Assembly: GCA_016931855.1 (NCBI GenBank)
Contig: JAFGDZ010000048.1
Span: 1 to 64,000 of the forward strand
Reading direction: 5' to 3'
Length of the DNA: 64,000 nucleotides
From: Bacteroidales bacterium
Lineage (GTDB): Bacteria; Bacteroidota; Bacteroidia; Bacteroidales; Tenuifilaceae
The position numbers were made by a program, and so were the translations under genes. A model generated the notes under the pieces. That model did not search any database, was not told the DNA's origin, and saw only the letters and a list, made by a program, of their open reading frames with translations. This document shows positions 14,809 through 22,907 of the stretch, piece by piece; position 1 is the first letter of the stretch, and every line of letters starts with the position of its first letter.

Positions 14809-17800
14809 ACTAGATTTTTTTAAACAGATACTTGCGGAGCGGATTCTTGTGCTGGATGGCGCCATGGGCACCCAGATTCAGCAGAAGGGGCTAACCGAGG
14901 AGCACTTTAAGGGCCAGCGGTTTGCCAACCACCCCGTGAATCTGCAGGGCAACAACGATGTGCTATCGGTAACCTACCCGCAGGTTATTGAGGATATACA
15001 CACCCAGTACCTGCAAGCTGGGGCGCATATTGTTGAGACAAACTCGTTTAATGCCAATGCCATATCGCAGGATGAGTATGGACTGGCTGAGTTTACCTAC
15101 GAGATTAACCGCGCCGCAGCACAGGCTGCCCGCAGGGCTGTTGATGCCTTTGTGGGCGCCAATCCAACCCAGCAGCGCTTTGTGGCGGGTTCCATTGGTC
15201 CAACGGGGCGCTTAGCCTCTCTTTCCGATGATGTGGCCAACCCCCGTTCCCGCGGGGTAACTTTTCAGCAGCTGGCCGATGCCTACTACACACAGGCCAA
15301 AGGCCTTGTTGATGGCGGAGCCGATTTGTTGCTTGTTGAAACCGTTTTTGATACGCTAAATGCCAAGGCCGCCCTTTTTGCCATATCGCAGCTGAGCGAT
15401 GAGCTGGGCGAGACCATCCCAACCGTTGTATCGGGAACCATATCCGACTCCTCGGGGCGGTTGCTCTCTGGGCAAACCATAGAGGCCTTTGTGCATAGCC
15501 TTAACCATTTTCCGCTGCTAGCCATTGGGCTAAACTGCGCCTTGGGTGCCGAGCAGCTGGAGCCCTTTATTAAGCGGCTGGCGGCGGTGGCCAATGTTCC
15601 CATAAGCGTGCATCCCAATGCGGGTTTGCCCGATTCGTGCGGATGCTACCACGAGTCGCCACAGCAAATGGCCAGCACAATAAGCCGATACCTAAAGAGC
15701 GGCAGGGTGGCCATTGTGGGTGGTTGCTGCGGAACAACCCCTGCGCATATTGCGGCTATTGCTGATGTGGCCTCGCGCTTTAAGCCCGGTACAGGTTCCA
15801 GTGCAAAAGGGCACTTTACCCTAGCGGGATTAGAGCCGTTGCAAAGCGCAAAGGGCTTTGGCTTTGTTGCCGTTGGCGAAAAGACCAACGTAGCGGGCTC
15901 GCGCCGCTTTGCCAAGCTGGTTGCACAGGGCGATTGGGATACTGCCGTTTCAATAGCCCGTGCTCAGGTTGATGCGGGTGCCGAGGTGCTGGATGTGTGC
16001 ATGGACGATGCGCTGCTCAATGCCCCCGAGGCAATGGAGAACTTTTTGCGCCACCTAAGCTCCGACCCCGATGTGGCTCGTGTTCCCATTATGGTGGACT
16101 CGTCAGATTTTACTGTCATAGAAACTGGTTTGCGCTGCCTACAGGGGCGTAGCGTGGTTAACTCCATTTCCCTGCGCGATGGTGATGCGGCCTTTATTGA
16201 GCGTGCCAAGCTGATTAAGCGCTACGGTGCGGCTGTAATAGTTATGCTTGCCGATGAGCAGGGACAGGCCGTTACCACTGAGCGTAGGGTTTCCATCGCT
16301 CAGCGTAGCTATCAGCTGCTTACCAATGGGGCAGGGTATCTTCCCCACGAAATAATTTTCGACCCCAATGTGCTCACCGTAGGAACGGGCATGGCCGAAC
16401 ATGCCAGCTATGTGCTAAGCTTTATTGAGTCGTGCCGTATCATTAGTCAGGAATGCCCTGGAGCGCTAATTAGCGGTGGCGTTAGCAACCTATCCTTTGC
16501 CTTTAGGGGCAATAATCACCTACGCGAGGCGCTGCACGCAGTATTTCTGCACCACGCAACGGAGGCTGGTCTTAGCATGGCCATCATCAATCCCGAAACG
16601 CTTCCCTCAATCACTGATGTTGATATCACCCTACGTGAACTTTGCGAGGATTTGATTCTAAACCGCCGTTCCGATGCTACAGAGAGGCTTATTGCCCACT
16701 CAAAGCAGCTAGGTACAAAGGTTGAGGCGCAGGTAAAGCACAACCAGTGGGAGGATTTGGCTCCGCGCCAGCGCTTGGAGTACGCCATTGAGCACGGCGA
16801 GGTGGCTCACCTTACCAGCGATGTATCAAAGGTACTTCTGGAGCAGGGCAGCGCCATTGGTGTTGTTGAAGGGCCCATGATGAGCGCCATGAAGCGCGTG
16901 GGACAGCGCTTTAATGCGGGGGAGCTATTCCTGTCGCAGGTGGTAAAGAGTGCCCGCGCCATGAAGGTTGCCGTTAATGTGCTTGAGCCATACTTTGATG
17001 ATTCAACCTCTGCTGCTGGCTACAGCGCAGGCACAGTGGTGCTGGCAACGGTTAAGGGCGATGTGCACGATATTGGGAAGAACATCGTATCGGTTGTGCT
17101 CTCGTGCAATGGGTTCCGAGTTGTGGATTTGGGAGTGATGGTTCCTGCCGAGGATATTGTTGCTGCTGTTAAGCGCGAGGGAGCCAGCATTGTTGGCGTA
17201 AGCGGGCTTATTAGCCCATCGCTGGCGCAGATGGAGCATGTGGCGCAGGAGCTTAATGCCGCAGGCATAAGCATCCCGCTGCTTATTGGTGGCGCTGCCA
17301 CATCGGAACAGTACGTGGCGCAGCGCCTTAAGCCCATCTATAACGGTAGGGTTGTTTACACCTCCGATGCTTCACAGGCGGCCATTGCAGCGCTAGAACT
17401 AGCTCGCAGCGTAAGCAGCAGCCAGCCTCTTCATCATCAAGAGGAAAAAAAGGAAACGGGAGTTACAGCGCAAAGCGATTCTGGTTTTATCTCCTATTTC
17501 GAGGCGCAGCGTAACCCATTTAGGGTAGATTGGGCCAGCTATAAGCCTGCTAAGCCTAAGGTATCGGAGCTGTGCACCTTTGCCAATTACCCGCTAACCG
17601 ATTTGGAACGATATATAAACTGGACCGAGTTCTTTCATACTTGGGGCATTCCGGGGCGGTTCCCCGCCATATTCTCGCACCCACAAAAGGGCGAAGAGGC
17701 CAAATCCATTTATTCCGATGCAAAGATGATGCTTTTGCAGATTGATGAGCAGAAGCAGATTTGCGCCAATGGTGTGGTGCAGGTTTTTCCAGCCTGCTCG

Positions 17801-18451
17801 CAGGGCGATGATATTATCCTTTTCGATTCGCCAGAGCGTACCCGCGTGCTGGCCGTGCTACCACAGCTGCGCAACCAGCAGCGCAAAGGGGAGGGGGCAG
17901 CTAACGCCTCTCTTGCCGATTTTGTGGCGCCGCTTAGCCACGGGGTTACCGATTATGTGGCGCTGTTTGCCGTAACAGCCGGCATTGGTGCCGATGCGCT
18001 GGCCGACTCGCTTGGCGCAAAGGGCAACGAGTACCACAAGCTGATGCTAAAGGTACTAACCGATAGGCTAGCCGAAGCCTTTGCCGAACGGCTACACCAT
18101 AAGGTGCGCACCGATATTTGGGGCTATGCTGCCAATGAGCAGCTAACCGTTGATGATATGCTGCGTGGGCGCTATGTGGGCATTCGCCCAGCGCCGGGCT
18201 ACCCAACCTGCCCCGACCACCGGTTGCGCCGTACCATTTTCCAGCTGCTAGATGCCACCCAGCAAACGGGCATAACGCTAACCGAGAGCTTGGCCATGAA
18301 TCCGGCCTCATCGGTGGCGGGCTTTATGCTGGTCAATCCTAAGGCGCAGTACTTTGGCGTGGGGCCGGTACAACCCGACCAACTAGAGAGCTACGCTGCG
18401 CGCTGGAACACATCAGTAACCGAAGTGCTAACCCTGCTAAACAACCAGTAA
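14801..18451 (+). CDS. metH: Cobalamin-dependent methionine synthase
   Basis: A 1216-residue protein with all four MetH modules in order. The homocysteine-binding barrel (about 1-330) starts LDGAMGTQIQ and has the zinc cysteines in LNCALG and GGCCGTTP (about 306-310). The methyltetrahydrofolate pterin domain (about 350-610) contains VGEKTNVAGSRRF. The B12 domain has the base-off motif DVHDIGKN (about 754-761). The C-terminal reactivation domain includes RPAPGYPTCPDH, which binds S-adenosylmethionine. It transfers the methyl from 5-methyl-THF to homocysteine. It overlaps hom by 8 bases and is followed 2 bases later by metF, which makes its methyl donor. Confidence 0.97.
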   Translation: MSKLDFFKQILAERILVLDGAMGTQIQQKGLTEEHFKGQRFANHPVNLQGNNDVLSVTYPQVIEDIHTQYLQAGAHIVETNSFNANAISQDEYGLAEFTYEINRAAAQAARRAVDAFVGANPTQQRFVAGSIGPTGRLASLSDDVANPRSRGVTFQQLADAYYTQAKGLVDGGADLLLVETVFDTLNAKAALFAISQLSDELGETIPTVVSGTISDSSGRLLSGQTIEAFVHSLNHFPLLAIGLNCALGAEQLEPFIKRLAAVANVPISVHPNAGLPDSCGCYHESPQQMASTISRYLKSGRVAIVGGCCGTTPAHIAAIADVASRFKPGTGSSAKGHFTLAGLEPLQSAKGFGFVAVGEKTNVAGSRRFAKLVAQGDWDTAVSIARAQVDAGAEVLDVCMDDALLNAPEAMENFLRHLSSDPDVARVPIMVDSSDFTVIETGLRCLQGRSVVNSISLRDGDAAFIERAKLIKRYGAAVIVMLADEQGQAVTTERRVSIAQRSYQLLTNGAGYLPHEIIFDPNVLTVGTGMAEHASYVLSFIESCRIISQECPGALISGGVSNLSFAFRGNNHLREALHAVFLHHATEAGLSMAIINPETLPSITDVDITLRELCEDLILNRRSDATERLIAHSKQLGTKVEAQVKHNQWEDLAPRQRLEYAIEHGEVAHLTSDVSKVLLEQGSAIGVVEGPMMSAMKRVGQRFNAGELFLSQVVKSARAMKVAVNVLEPYFDDSTSAAGYSAGTVVLATVKGDVHDIGKNIVSVVLSCNGFRVVDLGVMVPAEDIVAAVKREGASIVGVSGLISPSLAQMEHVAQELNAAGISIPLLIGGAATSEQYVAQRLKPIYNGRVVYTSDASQAAIAALELARSVSSSQPLHHQEEKKETGVTAQSDSGFISYFEAQRNPFRVDWASYKPAKPKVSELCTFANYPLTDLERYINWTEFFHTWGIPGRFPAIFSHPQKGEEAKSIYSDAKMMLLQIDEQKQICANGVVQVFPACSQGDDIILFDSPERTRVLAVLPQLRNQQRKGEGAANASLADFVAPLSHGVTDYVALFAVTAGIGADALADSLGAKGNEYHKLMLKVLTDRLAEAFAERLHHKVRTDIWGYAANEQLTVDDMLRGRYVGIRPAPGYPTCPDHRLRRTIFQLLDATQQTGITLTESLAMNPASSVAGFMLVNPKAQYFGVGPVQPDQLESYAARWNTSVTEVLTLLNNQ

Positions 18452-18453
18452 AC

Positions 18454-19407
18454 ATGACCATAATTGACCATATAGAGAGGGCACAATCAACCCTTTTCTC
18501 CTTTGAGTTGCTGCCTCCCATAAAGGGACATAATCTGGAAACCATTTTCGATGCTATCAATCCGTTGCTGGAGTTCAGCCCAGCATACATAAACGTTACC
18601 TACCATAGGGAAGAGGTGGTTTACCGCACCGATGAGGCTGGCCGTACCGTGCCCCGCATACTACGCCGCCGTCCGGGAACGGTGGGCATATCGGCAGCAA
18701 TACAAACCCGCTATGGGATTGATGTGGTGCCACACCTTGTATGCGGCGGCTTTAACCGTTGGGAAACCGAGGATGCGCTTATCGACCTAGATTTTCTGGG
18801 TATAGAAAACGTGCTGGCCATTCGTGGTGATGCCGATAAGATAACCGGGCGCTTTACCCCCAAACAGGATGGCCATACCCACGCCATTGAGCTAGTGCAA
18901 CAGGTTGCCGACCTAAATAAAGGGCACTACCTTGACGAGGCGCTAGAGGTGCGCACCCCAACTCGCTTCTGCATTGGAGTGGCTGGCTACCCCGAAAAGC
19001 ATGCCGAGTCGCCCAATCCGCAGCACGACCTACAGCACCTTAAGGCTAAGGTTGATGCTGGCGCGCAGTACATCGTTACCCAGATGTTCTTTGATAATAA
19101 GGCCTACTTTAGGTTTGTTGATAGCTGTAGGCAAGCCGGTATTACCGTGCCCATTATTCCGGGCATAAAGCCCCTTTCCGTAAAGGAGCACCTAAGCATG
19201 CTGCCCAAAACCTTTGCAGTGCAGCTACCCAGTGAGCTGGTAACCGAGGTTGAGCGGTGCCAAAGCAATGCACAGGTTAGGCAGGTTGGTATTGAGTGGG
19301 CCATTGCTCAGGCCAAGGAATTACGCAGCGCAGGCGTACCATCCATTCACTTTTACACCATGGGCAAATCCGATAATATTGCCGCAATAGCTCGCGGCGT
19401 GTACTAA
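18454..19407 (+). CDS. metF: 5,10-methylenetetrahydrofolate reductase
   Basis: A 317-residue FAD-binding barrel enzyme. It opens STLFSFELLPPIKGH (catalytic Glu in the FEL.PP motif) and has VTYHRE, HLVCGG, LAIRGDAD, GYPEKHAES and QMFFDN, the standard MTHFR motifs for FAD and folate. It reduces methylene-THF to 5-methyl-THF for MetH. It begins 2 bases after metH and is the last gene of the operon before a 14-pair terminator. Confidence 0.96.
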   Translation: MTIIDHIERAQSTLFSFELLPPIKGHNLETIFDAINPLLEFSPAYINVTYHREEVVYRTDEAGRTVPRILRRRPGTVGISAAIQTRYGIDVVPHLVCGGFNRWETEDALIDLDFLGIENVLAIRGDADKITGRFTPKQDGHTHAIELVQQVADLNKGHYLDEALEVRTPTRFCIGVAGYPEKHAESPNPQHDLQHLKAKVDAGAQYIVTQMFFDNKAYFRFVDSCRQAGITVPIIPGIKPLSVKEHLSMLPKTFAVQLPSELVTEVERCQSNAQVRQVGIEWAIAQAKELRSAGVPSIHFYTMGKSDNIAAIARGVY

Positions 19408-19408
19408 A

Positions 19409-19443
19409 ACAAACCGCCCCACAGTAAGCGTGGGGCGGTTTGT
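19409..19443. terminator. Strong, probably bidirectional terminator closing the met operon
   Basis: A 14-pair stem: ACAAACCGCCCCAC (19409-19422) with GTGGGGCGGTTTGT (19430-19443), around a 7-base loop. A-rich and T-rich flanks on both sides suit termination of both metF and the convergent gene at 19451. Confidence 0.9.
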
Positions 19444-19450
19444 TAATGGA

Positions 19451-19840
19451 TTACTTCTCAGTGTCCTCGTCGGGATTTACTCCAAGCCACTTAAGCGCAG
19501 CCTCGCGGGTTGAGAAGGTTTTAAGGTGATAGTTTGAGTTCTTAATTTCGGTCTCGGCCATAAGGCTGTAAGCGGTATTAATGGGTGCAGCATGTACAAT
19601 GGCGTGCTTTACCGAGTTAAAGCGCGATATCTTGTTAAGTATATTGCCAATAATAAAGGGAATTTGGTCAACATCAATGTCGTAGTTAATGTTGGTGGCA
19701 TCGTCAATGGCCTTAAGGTCAAGTGGTAAATCCTCCCTGTTCAAAATATCTGTCCCCTTAATTAGCTCCTCAAAAGTAACCGTTCCGCTTGTTGTTACCA
19801 CAACTAGCTCTCGTTGTGGGTTATACTCAACCTTTAGCAT
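19451..19840 (-). CDS. Small STAS/SpoIIAA-like protein, copy A
   Basis: A 129-residue cytosolic protein, convergent with metF. It starts with a beta pair (MLKVEYNPQRELVVVTTSG), then EELIKGTDILNREDLP and a conserved region SVKHAIVHAAPINTAYSLMAE with YHLKTFSTREAALKWL near the end. A paralogue at 30213-30587 shares the same blocks. The alternating strand-helix pattern and the final A..WL segment resemble SpoIIAA-like/STAS proteins. The function is unknown. Upstream, 19841-20112 holds no further gene. Confidence 0.65.
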   Translation of the reverse strand: MLKVEYNPQRELVVVTTSGTVTFEELIKGTDILNREDLPLDLKAIDDATNINYDIDVDQIPFIIGNILNKISRFNSVKHAIVHAAPINTAYSLMAETEIKNSNYHLKTFSTREAALKWLGVNPDEDTEK

Positions 19841-20112
19841 AAGTTCACCTGTTTTGTATGCAGCAATATAGTATAATCCTTCGATTGAGAGCCTGAGAGG
19901 GGTAACTTTTTAGACCAATATTAGATTTGCCGAGTTTCAAAACACTCCATTTAGCGGTGGTTATGGCATTAATGTGTAAAGATGAGCAAATTTTTAGCAG
20001 CCTTACGAAAATACACTTACTTGTGTAAATAATTAACATAAAAACGCATAGGCGTAAATTGAAAAAGTATAACTTTACTATAGTTTATTTATAATGAATA
20101 TGATGTAGAATT

Positions 20113-21087
20113 ATGTTAGAAGTACTATCAAATTTGGCATATAAAATATTGAACTGTGGTGAAGATTACTTAGAAATGAAGGAATCCGTTCAGCAATTGT
20201 ACGATTTGTTCAAAGAGATCACTCAGGTTGATATAGAGAATTACAATTCCAACGATATCTTTCTTCCCTCGGGCAAGGCCCTTTCCTCATCATACGCAGC
20301 CCATTGCCTTTTGGAAATGAAGCGAACCGCCATCTTTTTAAGGGGCATAAAAAAGGCAATAGACTTTAAACTGGCAGAAAAAAACGGCAAGCCCATTCGA
20401 ATACTTTATGCAGGCACAGGCCCCTACGCAACCCTTGTTACACCCTTGCTGCCATTGTACTCATCGGAGCTAGTTAAGGTTGATTTTATTGAGATTAACC
20501 CCATATCCATGCAAGCGGCCAAAAGGGTTGTAGAGCACTTTGGTTTAACCACTTTTGTGGAGCATTACTATGTATGCGATGCTGCAACCTTTACCGTTGC
20601 CAAGCTATACGATGTGGTGATATCGGAAACCATGCAGTGCTGCTTGCATAACGAACCACAGGTTGCCATTATGCAGAATCTAATACCCCAGTGTAGTCCC
20701 AGTGCGCTTTTTATTCCGGAGCAGATTACCATTGATGCTCAACTTTATAAGCGGGGAACATGGGATGGCGACCAGCTCATAGATGAGGGTGGTGCCATAT
20801 CTTATTTAGGCGAAATATTTAGGGTAGATAAGAAGAACTTAGATAGTTCAACGTTTAGAGGGACTATTTCCATTCCTCATCCTCTAAAATCGCCTCACGA
20901 TGTATTGTTATGTACTACAATAAGGGTTTATAATGATGAGGTTTTGGGCTTTAAGGATTGCAGCCTAAATACACCCTTAAAGTATTATGAAATAAGGGAT
21001 GGCTATGAGCCAAGAACCATAGAGTTTTGGTATAACCAGTCCGAAAAATCAGTTATTGAATCTAAAGTTTTAGATTATATAGGTTAA
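20113..21087 (+). CDS. SAM-dependent methyltransferase with PRMT-like features
   Basis: A 324-residue class I methyltransferase. Motif I is RILYAGTGPYATL (about 95-107), the acidic residue after strand 2 is in VDFIEINP, and a PRMT-like double-E loop reads ISETMQCCLHNE (about 169-180). It is followed by LIPQCSPSALFIPEQITI, similar to the region after the double-E loop in protein arginine methyltransferases. The N-terminal about 90 residues are helical. The substrate is unknown. It is the first gene of an operon with a tail-collar protein (27 bases on), a binding-protein fold and a giant cadherin-repeat protein, so one of these may be its target. Confidence 0.72.
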   Translation: MLEVLSNLAYKILNCGEDYLEMKESVQQLYDLFKEITQVDIENYNSNDIFLPSGKALSSSYAAHCLLEMKRTAIFLRGIKKAIDFKLAEKNGKPIRILYAGTGPYATLVTPLLPLYSSELVKVDFIEINPISMQAAKRVVEHFGLTTFVEHYYVCDAATFTVAKLYDVVISETMQCCLHNEPQVAIMQNLIPQCSPSALFIPEQITIDAQLYKRGTWDGDQLIDEGGAISYLGEIFRVDKKNLDSSTFRGTISIPHPLKSPHDVLLCTTIRVYNDEVLGFKDCSLNTPLKYYEIRDGYEPRTIEFWYNQSEKSVIESKVLDYIG

Positions 21088-21114
21088 TTATTAACTAATT
21101 AAAAGAGTTAGAAC

Positions 21115-21684
21115 ATGGAACCTTTTATTGCGCAAATTTGTTTGTTCGGGTTCAACTGGGCGCCTCAAGGTTGGGCGTATTGCGATGGTTCTCTAATCGC
21201 TGTCCAGCAAAATACGGCACTGTACTCCTTGCTGGGAACTAATTTTGGAGGAGATGGTAGAAATAATTTTGGTTTGCCCGATTTACGTGGTCGTGTTGCT
21301 GTAGGACAAGGAACTGGAACGGGTTTAACCCCTAGATCTTTTTCGGAGAAGAGCGGTTTTGAATCTGTTGTATTGACCGAAAATCAGATGCCTATTCACT
21401 CGCACGCCGCAGCATTTACAGGAACTTCTGTAACAATTAAGGCAAGTGCAGCAGCTGGAGCTTATGCTGCTCCATCGGGAAGATCAAATACACTTGCTGC
21501 CTCCTCTAATGGGATGATATATAACAATACAACTCCCGATGTAGCTTTAAATACCGCTGGCTCAAGTGAGGGTACCGTTGCTGTTGGTAATGCAGGTGCA
21601 GGCCAGGGACATATGAATATGCAGCCCTACTTAGTGCTTAACTATTGCATTGCTACCCAAGGGTATTATCCATCGCGTCCATAA
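21115..21684 (+). CDS. Phage tail collar-domain protein (MdpB-like)
   Basis: A 189-residue protein of the microcystin-dependent-protein (MdpB) type with a phage tail collar domain. It starts MEPFIAQICLFGFNWAPQGW, then CDGSLIAVQQNTALYSLLGT, FGGDGRNNFGLPDLRGRV, ENQMPIHSHA and a final QPYLVLNYCIA, all in the usual order. In phages this fold shapes short tail fibres. The bacterial members are free-standing and their role is not settled. No signal peptide is seen. It lies between a methyltransferase and a binding-protein-like gene in one operon, and a hairpin with a T-run follows it. Confidence 0.88.
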   Translation: MEPFIAQICLFGFNWAPQGWAYCDGSLIAVQQNTALYSLLGTNFGGDGRNNFGLPDLRGRVAVGQGTGTGLTPRSFSEKSGFESVVLTENQMPIHSHAAAFTGTSVTIKASAAAGAYAAPSGRSNTLAASSNGMIYNNTTPDVALNTAGSSEGTVAVGNAGAGQGHMNMQPYLVLNYCIATQGYYPSRP

Positions 21685-21695
21685 TTAATGTTATC

Positions 21696-21729
21696 CAGCT
21701 GGTTGAGCAATCAACCAGCTGAACTTTTT
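21696..21729 (+). terminator. Hairpin with GNRA loop after the collar gene (attenuator-like)
   Basis: CAGCTGGTTGA (21696-21706) pairs perfectly with TCAACCAGCTG (21711-21721) around a GCAA tetraloop, followed by AACTTTTT. It stands inside an apparent operon, 53 bases wide between genes, so it may act as a partial terminator or an mRNA stabiliser for the upstream genes. Confidence 0.6.
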
Positions 21730-21737
21730 GTAAAAGA

Positions 21738-22898
21738 ATGACACCAACCATTAAAATAGGATTTCTAGTTCCGTACTCATCTATTTCACCTTCAATGTCG
21801 AAGGACATTATTGACGGCTTTTACTCTGCCATACCCGAGCCGTACCGAGCCCTATTCCAGTTTGTACCCGAGTATGTTGATAAGGGAGGCATAGAGCTGG
21901 TTAAGGTTGCCATAAACAAACTTGTTATGTTTCACAATGTCCATATTGTATCGGGCATTGTAAGCTATAAACTTATAGAGGAAATTGCTCCAATGCTAGA
22001 GCGGCAGCGTAAACTAGCCTTTTTCTTTGATTCGGGGGAATACTTACCTCCATTAACCAGTATGTCAAAGGGGATCTTTTTCAATAGTCTTCAAACATGG
22101 CAATTGGAGTATGCCCTTGGGGTGTGGGCGCAGCGCCACTTTTCGGGCAAAGGGGCATTGCTTATGTCGGTATATGAGGCTGGTTACCATATGCACAGCG
22201 CTTTTTGCCAAGGGGCACTGTCCTCTGGTGCTGAGGAGATTGATATGCATGTGCTACCCTTTAATCCGCAGGAGCCAAGTATTGAAGGGGCATTGATGCC
22301 CTTTTTTGAAAAGATAGAGCGTAGCGGTGTCAATTATTTGCATGCCCTATTCTGTGGTGCGGAAGCCCATGAGTTCTTTGCATGCTACAAAAAGATGGGG
22401 CTCCATACCCAAATACCTCTAGTTATAACCCCTCATATGGCAACGGAAGAAATTCTTTGTGCTATCGAGGGGCTAAATATTACCTCTTTTTCTGCTTCGG
22501 GATGGGATTACCATTCTGCTCACGATAAGAACCTACAGTTTAAAAATGCCTACCAAATAGCCATTGGGCGAAAGCCTACTGAGTTTTCGGTTATGGGTTA
22601 CGAAATGGGATTGCTGTTTACAATGCTGATGCCAGTTCTGCAAAGGGGCGATAGGGTGGAGATTATAAAGTCCGTTAGCTCAGCTTACGTAGATGGCCCT
22701 AGGGGTGTACGAGACTTTAATCATAGCATTAATGCCACACCTCCTGCCATTGATATAGAGAAAATAACGGTTAAACATAATAGAGCATCAAAATTGGTGA
22801 TCGATCAGGGTACTGCCTTACAGTACACAAATTCAGCCTTTATGGATATTCACACCCAATGTGTTTCGGGCTGGAAGAATCCGTATTTATGTGTTTAA
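21738..22898 (+). CDS. Type 1 periplasmic-binding-protein fold protein without signal peptide
   Basis: A 386-residue protein resembling the ligand-binding part of branched-chain amino acid (LivK-type) receptors. It has IKIGFLVPYSSISPSMSKDIIDGFYSA at the start, VSGIVSYKLIEEIAP, a second-lobe ALLMSVYEAGYHMHSAF, and YEMGLLFTMLMPVL near the end. Normal members are exported or lipid-anchored, but this one starts directly in the fold with no signal sequence, so it should stay in the cytosol. It is 9 bases before the giant cadherin gene. Relatives act as small-molecule sensors (AmiC-like), so a regulatory sensor role is possible. Confidence 0.7.
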   Translation: MTPTIKIGFLVPYSSISPSMSKDIIDGFYSAIPEPYRALFQFVPEYVDKGGIELVKVAINKLVMFHNVHIVSGIVSYKLIEEIAPMLERQRKLAFFFDSGEYLPPLTSMSKGIFFNSLQTWQLEYALGVWAQRHFSGKGALLMSVYEAGYHMHSAFCQGALSSGAEEIDMHVLPFNPQEPSIEGALMPFFEKIERSGVNYLHALFCGAEAHEFFACYKKMGLHTQIPLVITPHMATEEILCAIEGLNITSFSASGWDYHSAHDKNLQFKNAYQIAIGRKPTEFSVMGYEMGLLFTMLMPVLQRGDRVEIIKSVSSAYVDGPRGVRDFNHSINATPPAIDIEKITVKHNRASKLVIDQGTALQYTNSAFMDIHTQCVSGWKNPYLCV

Positions 22899-22907
22899 TA
22901 TAAAAAT

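Noticed and set aside
17003-17337. Minus-strand frames inside metH
   Set aside because: Shadows of a well-supported 1216-residue methionine synthase in a high-GC stretch.
21115-21684. Collar-domain gene as evidence for a prophage
   Set aside because: No other phage gene (capsid, terminase, integrase, lysis) is nearby and the family has free-standing bacterial members.
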